Shown here: positions 33,515 through 44,101 of the stretch, piece after piece
Layout of the letters: each line of letters opens with the position of its first letter
Numbering within the stretch: position 1 is the stretch's first letter
Origin: Usnea hakonensis
Lineage: Eukaryota; Ascomycota; Lecanoromycetes; Lecanorales; Parmeliaceae
Reading direction: 5' to 3'
Length of the DNA stretch: 64,000 nucleotides
NCBI GenBank assembly: GCA_013423325.1
Contig: BLJB01000061.1
Span: 62,001-126,000 of the forward strand
Program-made: the position numbers and the translations under genes
Notes under the pieces: generated by a model
The model's database searches: none
Told to the model about the DNA's origin: nothing
What the model saw: only the letters and a program-made list of their open reading frames with translations

Positions 33515-34579
33515 TCATAATTTACTACTCCTCCCATCTATATATCCACTCCCCAACCTTAAATACTCAATCGCCTCACGAACCATACCATCAATAATAC
33601 TCCCCGCCGGTCTAACATCATTGATCAACGCCGCCACCACCCCCATCAAATACGGGAAATCCACATCCCTATCCCCCTCAAGATCCCACGCCATAGGAAC
33701 CACCCCCCTCCCCACCAACTCCCTCACCTCCTCCCCCCTCCCCTCCCACCCCTCCACATACCCATTCCTCCTCACCCTCAACGGCCGCCCACTAACCACC
33801 AACGTCCTCACCGTATCCCCCCACCCAGCCCCCACAACCGCCTCCTTATGCCCCCGACTACACCCCGCCTCCTCACTAGCCACAAACCTCGTCCCCACCC
33901 ACACCCCCACGGCCCCCATCGTCAACGCGCCCGCCAGGCCCCTCCCATCATAGACGCCCCCCGCCGCGACAACCATGCCCGTCTGCCCACCCAGCATCGC
34001 CGGTCGATACCGCGACGCGACATCCGCGCACGCCGGCACCAGTAGATTCGCACTGATATCACCAGTATGCCCGCCGCCTTCGCCGCCCTGCGCGCACACG
34101 ATGTCGACGCCCGCGTCGAAAGCTTTGACGGCATGTTTGGGATGGCCGACCATATTCATGACCAAGACGCCGTTGTCGTGTAAGCGCCGCACGACGTGCG
34201 GAGGGGGCACGCCGACGGCCGAGACGAATAATTTTGCGCCTTCGTCGATGATGACGTCGATGAGTTGGGTCAAGAGGCCGTTTGTGTAGTCGTGGTTTGT
34301 TTTGCGGGCGGAGCCGCCGAGGGCGGGCAGGGCGAGATCGACGCCGAAGGGAAGGGAGGGGTGAGTGAGGAGGGATTTGAGGTCGTGGATCATGGTGCGG
34401 AGTTGCGGGGGGGTGTAACCGAGGCCGCCGATGACGCCGAGACCGCCGTTGTTGGAGACGGTGGAGGCGAGGGGGGCGGTGGAGGTGTGGGCCATGCCGG
34501 CGAGGAGGATGGGGTGGGTTATGGAGAGGAGGGTTGTGAGGGGGGTTGTGAGGGTGGGGGTGGAGGTGGGGGTGGACAT
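33515..34579 (-). CDS. Nitronate monooxygenase (2-nitropropane dioxygenase family) with C-terminal SKL
   Basis: Single exon, 354 aa. FMN-dependent TIM barrel: PILLAGMAHTSTAPLASTVSNNGG, GLGVIGGLGYTPPQL, VCAQGGEGGGHTGDIS (phosphate/flavin loop), VVAAGGVYDGRGLAGALTMGAVGVWVGTRF. The last three residues are SKL, a perfect type 1 peroxisomal signal. Known enzymes oxidise alkyl nitronates such as propionate-3-nitronate. GC-rich coding sequence (runs of CCC on the plus strand) with strong codon bias produces long shadow ORFs on other frames. Peroxisomal nitronate detoxification is the inferred role; no link to the cluster is evident. Confidence 0.94.
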   Translation of the reverse strand: MSTPTSTPTLTTPLTTLLSITHPILLAGMAHTSTAPLASTVSNNGGLGVIGGLGYTPPQLRTMIHDLKSLLTHPSLPFGVDLALPALGGSARKTNHDYTNGLLTQLIDVIIDEGAKLFVSAVGVPPPHVVRRLHDNGVLVMNMVGHPKHAVKAFDAGVDIVCAQGGEGGGHTGDISANLLVPACADVASRYRPAMLGGQTGMVVAAGGVYDGRGLAGALTMGAVGVWVGTRFVASEEAGCSRGHKEAVVGAGWGDTVRTLVVSGRPLRVRRNGYVEGWEGRGEEVRELVGRGVVPMAWDLEGDRDVDFPYLMGVVAALINDVRPAGSIIDGMVREAIEYLRLGSGYIDGRSSKL

Positions 34580-34878
34580 TGCTTGTTGGGAGGGTGGGTG
34601 TGAGATTGGGTAGAAGGAAGGACAGAGAAATGAGATGGATAAGGGCGAGGTGCTGTTTGTTGGTCAGGCAGAGGAACAAGCTCAATGCTCTGTTGTTGCA
34701 ATGAGAGCGCGGAACGCTCGAGCGTGGGAGTGTCCGCCCGGAGTGGAAGATGGGTAGCCGAGGTCCAACCGGCACTGACCAATCACAGGAGAACTGACAC
34801 AAGGACAGTAAAGAACACTGACTATACATTGGCGACGCTTCATGGTCCAAAACAATAATAAATTCCCCATCGTCTTCA

Positions 34879-37040
34879 TCATCGTACAAATCGCGCACTT
34901 AGACTCGCAAAGGCATCGGGACTATGCCGCCCATTCACACTTTCCTGACTGACATGCCTTGCACCCCCTGACTCCATTCCATTGCCCACGTTTGGATTGC
35001 CAGTAGCAGACTGGAATGGATTCCTACTCCCGGACGATGACTGTACGGGCATGGTAACGCTACGCAGTCCTTGCTTGATACCGGGAGGCGGACTCGCCGA
35101 CTGTTCTACTGATGGCGCGGCATTGGCATCGCTCGTCAGAGGTGGAAGTGCGAGCTGGGGATAGTTGTACAGTGCCAAAATACTTGACTTGTCGATTCGT
35201 CCGGTCTGCTGAGGCTGCAGAGGTTGGGGCTGATACGGATTGAAACCTTGATTTTGAGCATGCGTAGAGTACGGTGAAGGGTCGGTCACCAATTGCTGTG
35301 GCGCGTATGGGTTGGAGGACTGTTGCTGCTGCTGGAAATGTAGATTTTGATCATGCTGCTGATGGTGGTTTTGCTGGAAGAATGAGCCCTGCTGTACCTG
35401 CGGAGTATAGACTCCTGGCGACTCAGTAGGATAATTGTTCATGAGTTGCTGAGATAAAGAAGGTGGCTGCTGCAACGTGTTGAATGACTGCTGGGTATCT
35501 GGTGATTTTGGAATGGATACATATGGATTCGTAGATGGCTGTACGGCCTGCTGCGATGTCTGATAGAACGGATTATAATTCTGATTAGAGGCGCCAATTT
35601 GTTGTACAAATGGATTAGACTGCATATATTGCTGGGGCATCTGTGGTACTGGAGGTGTCATGGTCTGGAAACGAATATCCTGCGGTGGTGCTGGCTGGCT
35701 CGGATAGCCACCTGTAGCATGGGGGAATAGTGGTTGCTGCTGCTGTGGAGAAATTTGCATGCCTGAAAACGCTGTTTCTAGAGCTCCATTTGCTGGCTGC
35801 TCATTGGGAATACCGAAAGGATTGTAAGACTGCGCTTGTGACTGGTATGGATTTGAAGGACTGAAGCTTCTGTTCGCTTGAGCTTGTGGCTGTTCTATAC
35901 TCGGATATGGCTGTTGTCCTTGCGATCCAGTACTCGTCGCAGATGTGTCACCATTGGCTTCGAATGATATCCCATTTACGACACCGGTGTTCTGAGCACT
36001 CGATGGCAAAGCAGGCAAAGGCTGACTGGCAGCAGCATTGCGGGCCTGATTTGGCGTCCTTGACCTCGATGTGGGCGCACTGCCTTCTCCAAGTCTGACG
36101 AGGGTCTCGATTGTTCGCTCTAGATTCCCATTCATGCCCTTCAGTATGCTTGCGTTTCTTTTTTCATCCGTGAAACCCATATCTCTGAGTTGGGACAGCT
36201 TCGCCTCCATCTCTCCCCCTCCACCTCCTACGCTTGCCCCAAATACCCTTGACTGTTTGTTGACCCGAATTGGTTCTGCACTGAACCCGTTGACGCCGTC
36301 ATGAGGCGAGTGAGGAGGAGACGTCACGGCAGTCCTGGATAAAGGAAGCATAGAAGATGCGCTGCGTAGGCCAAAGCCAAATCGCTTGCCTGGCTTCGGG
36401 GGTAATGGAGGTGGCTGATCATCGGAGCTGCGGGTACTTCCAGTATCATTGCGGATCGCTGGTTGTCGGGAACGGCCACCAGAGAATAGCTGCTGATCGT
36501 ACTTCTGTTTTATGAATTTCTCCAGTACTGCGTCAACCTCATCAACGTCCAAGGGTATCGGTGGCTTCGTATTTTGTGGGTTGAAGGTTCGATTGGTATT
36601 GGCATTGCCATTGCGCTTCATAATCTATGGCCCCCGTCAATGTGGGAACAGGATGCGCTGGTGTAGACGTACATCAACTTGATCGTTGGACCAGCTGTCC
36701 ATGCTCAAAGACTTGATCTTGGAAATGTGGGTACCGAGCTTCCGGTGGAGCGAGGCGCATCGCATGCATAGAAATATGCCTAGCTAAAGTCCAGCGTCCA
36801 ATGTCAGCCATATTTCCCCCATCTCTTTCTGCTGCGGCTTTTCACTCACACTCCAACTGGCCCATCCTAGAGACCACAGTCAGCATGGACAATTCCGTAG
36901 ATCCGTCGCAGCAGAGGAGGCATACCCGGATTCCTAGTCCCACAGTCTGCGCATCTGTCATTCCCGGGAACCGTCTTGATCAATTCTTGAAGGGCTCTCT
37001 CATTGCGCGCCTGGTGACGCTTGCTCAATGCGGTGGTCAT
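34879..37040 (-). CDS. ArfGAP-UBA protein with Q-rich C-terminus (Gts1-like)
   Basis: Read as complement(join(34879..36624,36673..36783,36850..36866,36926..37040)), 662 aa. Exon 2 is only 17 nt and completes the zinc finger: CADCGTRNPGWASWSLGIFLCMRC gives Cys-x2-Cys-x16-Cys-x2-Cys, followed by SLHRKLGTHISKIKSLSMDSW with the catalytic Arg. A UBA domain lies near residue 230-270 (LSQLRDMGFTDEKRN, NLERTIETLVRLG). The rest is Gln/Pro/Asn-rich with NPF motifs (several NPF and NPY repeats), as in endocytic adaptors. Yeast Gts1 has the same order ArfGAP, UBA, Q-rich. Expected role: stimulation of Arf GTP hydrolysis in membrane traffic. Confidence 0.95.
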
Positions 37041-37447
37041 TTTTAAATATGTTGTAGGTAGATAGTGAATATCGAGCAGTATATGGCTTATTTCGGGAGT
37101 GAGATGCTGAGCGTCGGCGGTACAGTAATTCGCGCAATCCGCGAGAGAAACAGGGGATGGAATGTATTTCACCAACTTCGAAAATCGTTCAGGGAAAGGA
37201 GAAGTCTTATGTTAGTGTGGCGCTATACGCTATACTATTGTTCTGGAGCTCAGACAATCTTGGCCCCTGGAAAAATATTAACTTTCAAGACCGCAGGAAG
37301 CAATCATTGCATCGCTTCGTCTCTCAAAGCACGAATACCTATCTCCCAATAAGTAATATCCACGTCACCGAAATCTGTCAGATCTCTATTGTCTTTTGCG
37401 TAATCATTGTCCTGCAGAACGCAAGGAAGCCAACAGAACAAACCAGT

Positions 37448-38542
37448 ATGGCTAAACCAAAGCTCGTCCTCTATGTCGACGTCGTTAGTCCATTCGCATA
37501 CCTTGCCTTCCACGTTTTGAATGTATGTAGATTTCTCTGTTTTCAAATGATGGTAGCAGAATCCAGCCAAGGTGTCAACGTATACCTCGTCAGATATCTA
37601 GCCGCATCATTTGATATGACTGTCTCTACGACTCTCTATTGTTACTTCTCGGATTCCGATGACTGTTTGAGGGAGAATTATGGAAGTGTTGGTTTCGCGA
37701 TGGTCCACATGATTACTGACTTCCCTGTATGAAACAGACATCTCCTGTCTTTACGGAATGCGATGTCACCTACGTCCCTGTGTTTCTGGGTGGAATCATG
37801 AAAGAGACTGGCAATAGGCCACCCATTTCCGTTCCAAGTGGGTCTCGCCCTTATGCTTTGCTTTTCCCAGCAAGCTAAGTGTCTCACAGAAAAGGGCGAA
37901 TGGACAGGTAAAGAACGGCTCCGTTGGGCCAAGTCATTTGGTGTACCCATGGCGGAGAGTATTCCTCCTGGATTCCCCGCCAACACTATCAAAGTAAGGA
38001 AGCCATGAAAGCTCCTGAAGGTCAGGCTCATACTCTAGTAGGTGCAGAGAGCTTTAACTGCTGTGGCAATGTTGCATCCGGAAAGATTGGTAGACACTCT
38101 CGCTGCTATCTATCATGCATCATTTGCGGAACGGAAAGAGGTTCATAGCCCTGAGAGTCTAGTGCCTATTTTTGATAAAATTTATGGAAAGGAGGAAACC
38201 AAGGAGATTTTGACAAAAGTGAGCATCGAAACGGAGCCAATTCATGGAGACAGCTAGTCTGACATCCATTCAGTCTACGAGTGACGAGGTCAAAAAGCTC
38301 CTGACTGCTAAGACCAACGAAGCGATTGAAGAAGGCAGTTTTGGACTGCCATGGTATGCCGGTGAGTATCTCCAGTTCAGCCAACTCTGGCAATGTGTTG
38401 ACTGGCAAAAGCTACAAATCCTCAAGGGGCAAAGGAGTGCTTTTGGGGCTTTGATCACATCGCACAAGTCGCAGATCATTTGGGACTCGAGAGACCGAGA
38501 CCTGGTAGTCCTGGTGATCGGGGTTGGCGAGCTATGTTATAA
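37448..38542 (+). CDS. Kappa-class glutathione S-transferase / 2-hydroxychromene-2-carboxylate isomerase (DsbA-like)
   Basis: Read as join(37448..37522,37738..37837,37890..37993,38042..38218,38274..38361,38427..38542), 219 aa, family length. The gene looks broken until the five introns are removed. Marks: LYVDVVSPFAYLAFHVL (catalytic Ser of the thioredoxin-like domain), YVPVFLGGIMKETGNRPP, KERLRWAKSFGVPM, FPANTIKVQRALTA, and FWGFDHIAQVADHLGL near the end. Helical insertion domain in the middle as in GST kappa. Probable glutathione-linked detoxification or isomerisation enzyme; mitochondrial or peroxisomal in animals, no clear targeting signal here. A 215-nt first intron is longer than the others. 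Confidence 0.9.
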
Positions 38543-38704
38543 TATTACCGGGGAAGACTATGCGTCGAATCGCTTCTGAAGTACGCGCCCAACCAGAGGT
38601 CCCCCAGTCTCATGATTGGAGACATCGCCAATCGAGGTCCTCGTGCCTATGGTACTCTTAATCGCTTCTCTGAACTCCCAGAGTCCTTATCAACCGAGCC
38701 CCAA

Positions 38705-39132
38705 TCACTTTCCCTCTTTTGTCAGGCTCCGATTCTGATTACGAAGAAACTCAGAGATCTTCTCAGGATGGATTTCATCTATAGCCTTATGGTGGCTCGT
38801 ATCTTTTTGTGCGCTTTCGTTATTGGTCTGACCGCTACTTCCAGTAATGGACTGCTGTAGATAATTGATACCTGTGGATTGAGGACACCATCAGCATTCG
38901 CAGAGATCTGAGCCCAGAGAATCTACTACTTACCCTTATCGAGAAGACTCTGGCTGTCCCCACCGCCCATTTTGCTTCCTCCAGCGGCTGCGCTGAGTTT
39001 GTTACCTATGCCTCCCAGTCCACCGCTAGAGCTCTGTTCGCCAGATTTTGGGGCCTGGCTATCCGAGCTGGCCATGGTGCCATCAGTGTAATTTGTCTTG
39101 GGTTTGAATCCCTGACTCTGCTGGTTGTCCAT
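38705..39132 (-). CDS. Small hydrophilic Gly/Ser-rich protein, conserved fungal type
   Basis: Read as complement(join(38705..38871,38934..39132)), 121 aa. Exon 1 begins MDNQQSQGFKPKTNYTDG and is rich in Ser, Gly and Lys with GGLGGIGNKLSAAAGGSKMGGG; the 62-nt intron joins SLLDK to GINYLQQSITG, followed by SNESA-like NNESAQKD and KISEFLRNQ. The pattern LLDKGINYLQ...NESA...KISEFLR resembles a family of short, disordered, stress-associated fungal proteins known only as hypothetical. No catalytic motif. Convergent with the GST-kappa gene. Confidence 0.68.
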
Positions 39133-40295
39133 GGCTTAGATAAAATGCCCTATATCTGAAATTTTGCAGAATCACGGCTTGTCGTAGCACGCTACCGGCA
39201 ATGAGCTCCTTCAGACTGACGAAAGGGAGATAGGCATTGGTGGGGAGAACGCGCTTCTTATTGTGGTCGCAGCGTTCTCTGGGGGATAGGATACTGTGCG
39301 ACCGGGCTTCCAATATTTCGAAATCTCCAGCTTTTGAACTTTCTAGATTGTAGGACGGTGTTGGTAGAGACGTATCTCAATGTAAAAACCCCCACTATCG
39401 GCCAGACGGACCGATGCCAAGAGATGACGTAGCACAAATGTGACTTCGGACTACCTTAGCGCCCGCTGTACTAGCGTCTCTTTATTTCGTCTCCTTTCGT
39501 GTGCGAATACGCCTCAACCCGTAAGTACTCTAAGTTACTTGGCCGTTTGCACGCTGCTGCCTCATCCCGCGACTAGTGATGCTGATGGACACTGGATATT
39601 TATGCCACAGCTTGGCCCCGTCAGAACTACGGCAGTGGCACGAGAAAAGCCTATTAAATGTGACGCTAGAAATAATGTCTGAGAGTGAGGGCGAACCTGC
39701 CAAAACCCGAGAAAAGAATCCTACAAGAAAGATAAAAGTCTAGCTTTGCCGTACTGATCATAAAGTAGCTGGATGGCAGCTGTACCTTTCCCGCTCTGTT
39801 ATCGCCCGTGGCCCTTGACCTATTTTCCCAGACATTAGCAAGCAAATTAGAACACTATCTTTGTCCCCAACCTTGAAACTTGAACTAAATCGAGACCTTC
39901 AATCCGAATCTTGACCTCGAACTCGAAATCAGTCTTATTCTAAATGTTTTCCTTACCTCAGAGTACTCGGTAGGCAAAAGAGATATATACAAAGGCATTG
40001 ATCCTCATAAATGAGGGGGAATATCCAAATCAAGCTCCTATCTATTTTATATATAAGAATGACGCCAGCAGTACCCTCTAAGCGATGATTTGAATCTCTT
40101 GTATAACGGTGCTGAGATTGAAAGGGAAAGAGGGAGGCGGTCAAAAATATGCTCAAAAGAGAAGACAAAAATTTACTTTTACTCACCTCACCTCACCTCA
40201 CTTCATCCCGGATTGAGTGTTCCCTCACCATCCCGCCATAACCTCCAAAAGCCATTGACAAACCTCGTTCCTTCGCGTAAATTTTAAGGGTAAAA
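39133..40295. other. Intergenic, 1.16 kb, nothing recognised
   Basis: Promoter side of the small hydrophilic protein plus the 3' flank of the HET gene. It includes a CACCTCACCTCACCTCA run at about 40186. No gene seen. Confidence 0.5.
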
Positions 40296-43166
40296 TTACC
40301 CAAGGATAATCTCCTTCCACTCCGAAAGTGCAAAAGCCGCCTTAAATACTTTCCCCAACGCCACCCTCTCCCACTTGACGCCCTTACGCTCCACCAGGAG
40401 CACAAAATATAGGTCCCACTCCGACTGCTCCCTCTCCTTGGGCGTGTAATAGGTCCACACGTCGCACTCCTCCCGCGTGAAGGCCTTGGCATCGGAGATG
40501 GCGATAAATTCGTGGCGCGAGGAATTAGAGGCCTGGGCCCACTGCTCGTCGAGCACGAGCGAACCGCACCAGTCACCAACTTGGTCGGCTATGTCGTAGC
40601 GGCGGAGTCTGCTGTCACTGCGGCCGGGAGGAGATGGGTCGTCGTCATCATCCGAGGGAGCGATGTGAAGCGTGGTGTGCCAGGTCCAGAATTGGAGGAT
40701 CGGCTGATCGGGGAACTCCTTATCAGGTTCGGAACAGTACTTGGTCATGACGACACGGTATGGGCTTTCTGGGAGGGTTTGTCGGAAGTCGTCCTGGTGG
40801 TCGGCGATCTCAATGGGGATATCGCGTCCGTAAGTATCACGACGTCTGTGTCTATTGGCTCCCAAGCCTTTGGATGTTGAATCAAGCTCCAACGGTAAGC
40901 CATGCTGATCGACGACTCGAGAAGCGTAGGTTTGGGGCATATGGTCCTCATGGAGCCAATATTCATGCCTTGGAGGTACCTGAGCGGACGCAGACCGTAT
41001 AGACATCGTCTGTGGCATTGAATACTCAGCAGGCTCCATGTCTCCAGCAGAGGAGCTATAGGATCTAGTGGTCTGTTCTCTATCCTGTAACTCTCGAGCC
41101 TCCTCTTTGTCTGTCGTTTCTTCAGAAAGTTCTACTACGTCGTCACTGGATTTACCTCCGTAGCCCATCCATCGTTTTTCTAAGGTCACGTCCTCAGAAA
41201 GTTTGTCTCCATCCCATAGTGGCCTGAGGTTGCCATGGCCGTCTCGAATGTACCAATGTATCCAGGTGTGCTTTATGAGCCATTCATTAAGATCCATCAG
41301 ACAACCTTCAACCATACCGGACCTGTACTCCATTTTTCCCTCACACCAGCCGCACCAGGACCAGCTTGGGAATTCCATACCGTTGAATTCGGTTTTTCCT
41401 TTCTCGTCATTCTTTCCCGGCCTTCGACGTTTAAGTACCTTTTCTGGCTCCCAGAGCAGAGCTAGATCAAAGTGGGAACTCGGTAGACCAAAAATGAAAG
41501 GTGCTCCCAACTTTTTCCGCATGAGGTTGGACACTCCATTGAAGGCCGCCAAGATATCTCTCGGCTTGGTTAGGTTTCGAGAGGTGTAAAGTGACACAAA
41601 GTTTACATACACCCAGGGCGCACGACGAGCCAGATCACTCAACATCCGGAGTGGTGCTTGAACAAGATCTAGCGACCACCCGGCACCCTGTTTGTCCGCA
41701 AAGATGTCCTCTGACATGCCTGTCGAGAGGCACTGAAAATACACACGTCCCTCAGTATAGATGAGGCTGCGTGGGGAAAGGAGACGTTCCTGAAACGTCC
41801 ACGCGCGTGTGTCCCATGTGGAGGCTTTGATGCCTAGCTCGGGAGGGCGTGATACCATCAGACGTACCCCTGTGACGCATTCTTTCATGTATTGATGATG
41901 ATCATGCTCCCTGGTATGCATTGCTTTAAGACCAGCGGATGAGTCCATACCATCAGCAGCACAGATTGTCAATTTGGCGTGCCCATATATCAGGTCCATG
42001 ACCCGTGAATTAAGGTTCCAAGAACGGGTACTGTCCTGGATAATACAAAGGGAATCAATCCAAAGGTATTGGATGCCCAAACCACGCACAACTTCTATAG
42101 CGTCTCGGAATGCATGAGGTGTGGGCAGAGCCGCAAGAATTCTTTCCAAGCCACCGTGACTGCGATGGAGCATGATATTGTCGAGGGTCGTCATACACGA
42201 TCTTTGCTCTCCCCATACGTGGCTCAAAGCTACGTATGGGTCGTGTGTTATCAAAGACATGGCGTCTTCGGGGTTTTCGCGGCTTCCAAGTCGTCTCTCA
42301 TAATCCTTGGAGACCTTTGGGATTAAAAGTTGGGGTCTTTTCTCGACCTCTTCTCTGGAGAGTTCGCCCAATACTTGATATGGTAGCGAAGTCAGGCGCA
42401 TATTATACACATCGATGACGCCAAAGTAAGACTGCGAGATCATGTGGCCAAATTCGCTGTGACGTCGAACGACACGAACATCAGTGCATGGACCACGATG
42501 AGACTTGCAGCAAAGATCCAGCCAGCTCTTGATCAGGGCTCGACTGCCACCCTCTGTGTCGATATTTCTTCCAAGAAAAAGAGCCTCGTCTCTCCAGACA
42601 CATAGGGCATCAGAATTGGGTCGGATGTACCTCTCCGGCGCGACAAAGACCAGGTATGAATCTTTAAGTTTCGAGTCTTTCCAAGACAGGTGCAAGCGGC
42701 GAGTACGGCCCTTCACATGGCCTGTGTCACCGCGAACGGCTTCGCGACCGTCGATCTCCCAATTCACATAACAGGAAGCCTCTGGATAGCATAAGTATTC
42801 TTGAGCAGCTCTATCGGGACTTGTGATTGAACTGATGATGAGAGAGCACAAGGGGCAAGTCGAACTTTCGTCTGAAATTCTTTTGAGTGTGCCCAAAATG
42901 TTCTTGCTGGATTTGGACCTTAACGGAAAATCAGATATCCGGGTAGGATGAGGCTGGGGTAGGAAAGGGTTCATGACATTTTTTGAGGCAACCGCCGAGT
43001 CATCATTGATAATGAACTTATCAGCGCTGAGATTGAGACCCCTACAAGTACTGCATAGGACCTGAGTCTTGTCGAGAGATATGGCCTTTTCACGCTGTTT
43101 CATTGCGTCAGGGCCGCCGAGCCCGTACTGTGATGAGTGATTATCCAGGTATTCGTCGTCAGACAT
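40296..43166 (-). CDS. HET-domain (heterokaryon incompatibility) protein
   Basis: Single exon, 956 aa from the ATG at 43166 (MSDDEYLDNHSS). Two Cys pairs near the N-terminus (LCSTCRGLNL and STCPLCSLI) could bind zinc. The HET domain spans roughly residues 305-460 with its three signature blocks: YVALSHVWGEQ (about 312), YLWIDSLCIIQD (about 365) and TRAWTFQERLLSPRSLIY (about 452). The C-terminal 450 residues show no recognised domain. HET domains trigger cell death on allorecognition when paired with the proper partner. It neighbours a protease-TPR protein 0.9 kb away, another type often found in fungal conflict systems. Confidence 0.95.
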   Translation of the reverse strand: MSDDEYLDNHSSQYGLGGPDAMKQREKAISLDKTQVLCSTCRGLNLSADKFIINDDSAVASKNVMNPFLPQPHPTRISDFPLRSKSSKNILGTLKRISDESSTCPLCSLIISSITSPDRAAQEYLCYPEASCYVNWEIDGREAVRGDTGHVKGRTRRLHLSWKDSKLKDSYLVFVAPERYIRPNSDALCVWRDEALFLGRNIDTEGGSRALIKSWLDLCCKSHRGPCTDVRVVRRHSEFGHMISQSYFGVIDVYNMRLTSLPYQVLGELSREEVEKRPQLLIPKVSKDYERRLGSRENPEDAMSLITHDPYVALSHVWGEQRSCMTTLDNIMLHRSHGGLERILAALPTPHAFRDAIEVVRGLGIQYLWIDSLCIIQDSTRSWNLNSRVMDLIYGHAKLTICAADGMDSSAGLKAMHTREHDHHQYMKECVTGVRLMVSRPPELGIKASTWDTRAWTFQERLLSPRSLIYTEGRVYFQCLSTGMSEDIFADKQGAGWSLDLVQAPLRMLSDLARRAPWVYVNFVSLYTSRNLTKPRDILAAFNGVSNLMRKKLGAPFIFGLPSSHFDLALLWEPEKVLKRRRPGKNDEKGKTEFNGMEFPSWSWCGWCEGKMEYRSGMVEGCLMDLNEWLIKHTWIHWYIRDGHGNLRPLWDGDKLSEDVTLEKRWMGYGGKSSDDVVELSEETTDKEEARELQDREQTTRSYSSSAGDMEPAEYSMPQTMSIRSASAQVPPRHEYWLHEDHMPQTYASRVVDQHGLPLELDSTSKGLGANRHRRRDTYGRDIPIEIADHQDDFRQTLPESPYRVVMTKYCSEPDKEFPDQPILQFWTWHTTLHIAPSDDDDDPSPPGRSDSRLRRYDIADQVGDWCGSLVLDEQWAQASNSSRHEFIAISDAKAFTREECDVWTYYTPKEREQSEWDLYFVLLVERKGVKWERVALGKVFKAAFALSEWKEIILG

Positions 43167-44101
43167 ATCTGAGAGATATAAAGAGGTATTCAATGGGAAG
43201 ATGGGTATACGTGACTCAGCAACTAGAAGGTAGGTGGTAGGAAGAAGAAAGACTGAATCCTGAAAAACTCCATGGGGGCCCCCAGAGACAATATATAGAG
43301 GGATTTCTGCCCCACTTGCCAAGCCGAATTTCTACGGAGTACATAGGTACCTACCTATGCTACTCACATACGTCACGCAGCAGGTGTCGATAGAAGTCTA
43401 GCCTAGGTTTACCCGGCTACTGCGCGCTTCAGCGCTAAGAAGACTCCCATATCAACCTGGAGTGGAAACTAAGCTACATGTATGTACAGGAAGAGGGTGG
43501 GCGGGCGAAAAAACATGCAATGACTCTGAAAGAAATGAATCGACTGAAGAGCAATTGCGGTGCAAGAATCAGTGTATATGCACTCCTCATGGTACACTCT
43601 CTCCCGCCATAGCCATAGGCTATGGCCATGCCTGCGCATCAAATCCATGCCATGGAACCAGGGTGTCTCGAACCCATGACTGAAATCAATAAAATGAACA
43701 ATGCGATTATGCGATGTACGAGATCACTAACCCACAGTCCTACCGTGGCGAGCAGGCTCGAGCAGGGCTGTAGAATCTGGCGTATCGTAGCTCTTCGGCT
43801 TTGTTAGTACTCAGCTGCTGGACCAATTGGGACGAACTCAGCAGCGCAGGAATGGTGTGAATCTGACGCTACGGGTGGAGAATGAGTAGTGTGGATAGGC
43901 GGTCTTGATGGGCTATCGAGTCAAGGTGTCGGCGGAAAGAATTTAATGCGCCCTTGACTGGAGGGCCGCTGATCCGCGGCCATCCAAGATATTTAGCTTT
44001 GAAACTGTTTGACAAAAGCGAGGTTGAGCTTGAGGTGCTACTGTTCGGGTACTAAGGTACTCAAACATAATCAGGCCCGCCATTTTTGCTATCACGTTCC
44101 T
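43167..44101. other. Intergenic, HET promoter side; small perfect hairpin
   Basis: 935 bases. A perfect 8-bp inverted repeat (CCATAGCC-ATA-GGCTATGG) lies at about 43608-43626. A region near 43655-43690 resembles a tRNA B box in reverse but does not fold as a tRNA. No gene seen. Confidence 0.5.

Noticed and set aside
34059..34898. 279-aa ORF rich in His/Pro/Arg
   Set aside because: Shadow of the GC-rich nitronate monooxygenase gene in another frame of the same strand.
37448..38542. Apparent pseudogene of a DsbA-like isomerase
   Set aside because: Five short introns with proper ends restore a full 219-aa family protein.
43655..43740. Reverse-strand sequence with GGTTCGAGAC, resembling a tRNA B box
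   Set aside because: The T-stem does not pair, U33 is missing beside the only possible CAT anticodon, and no acceptor stem forms.
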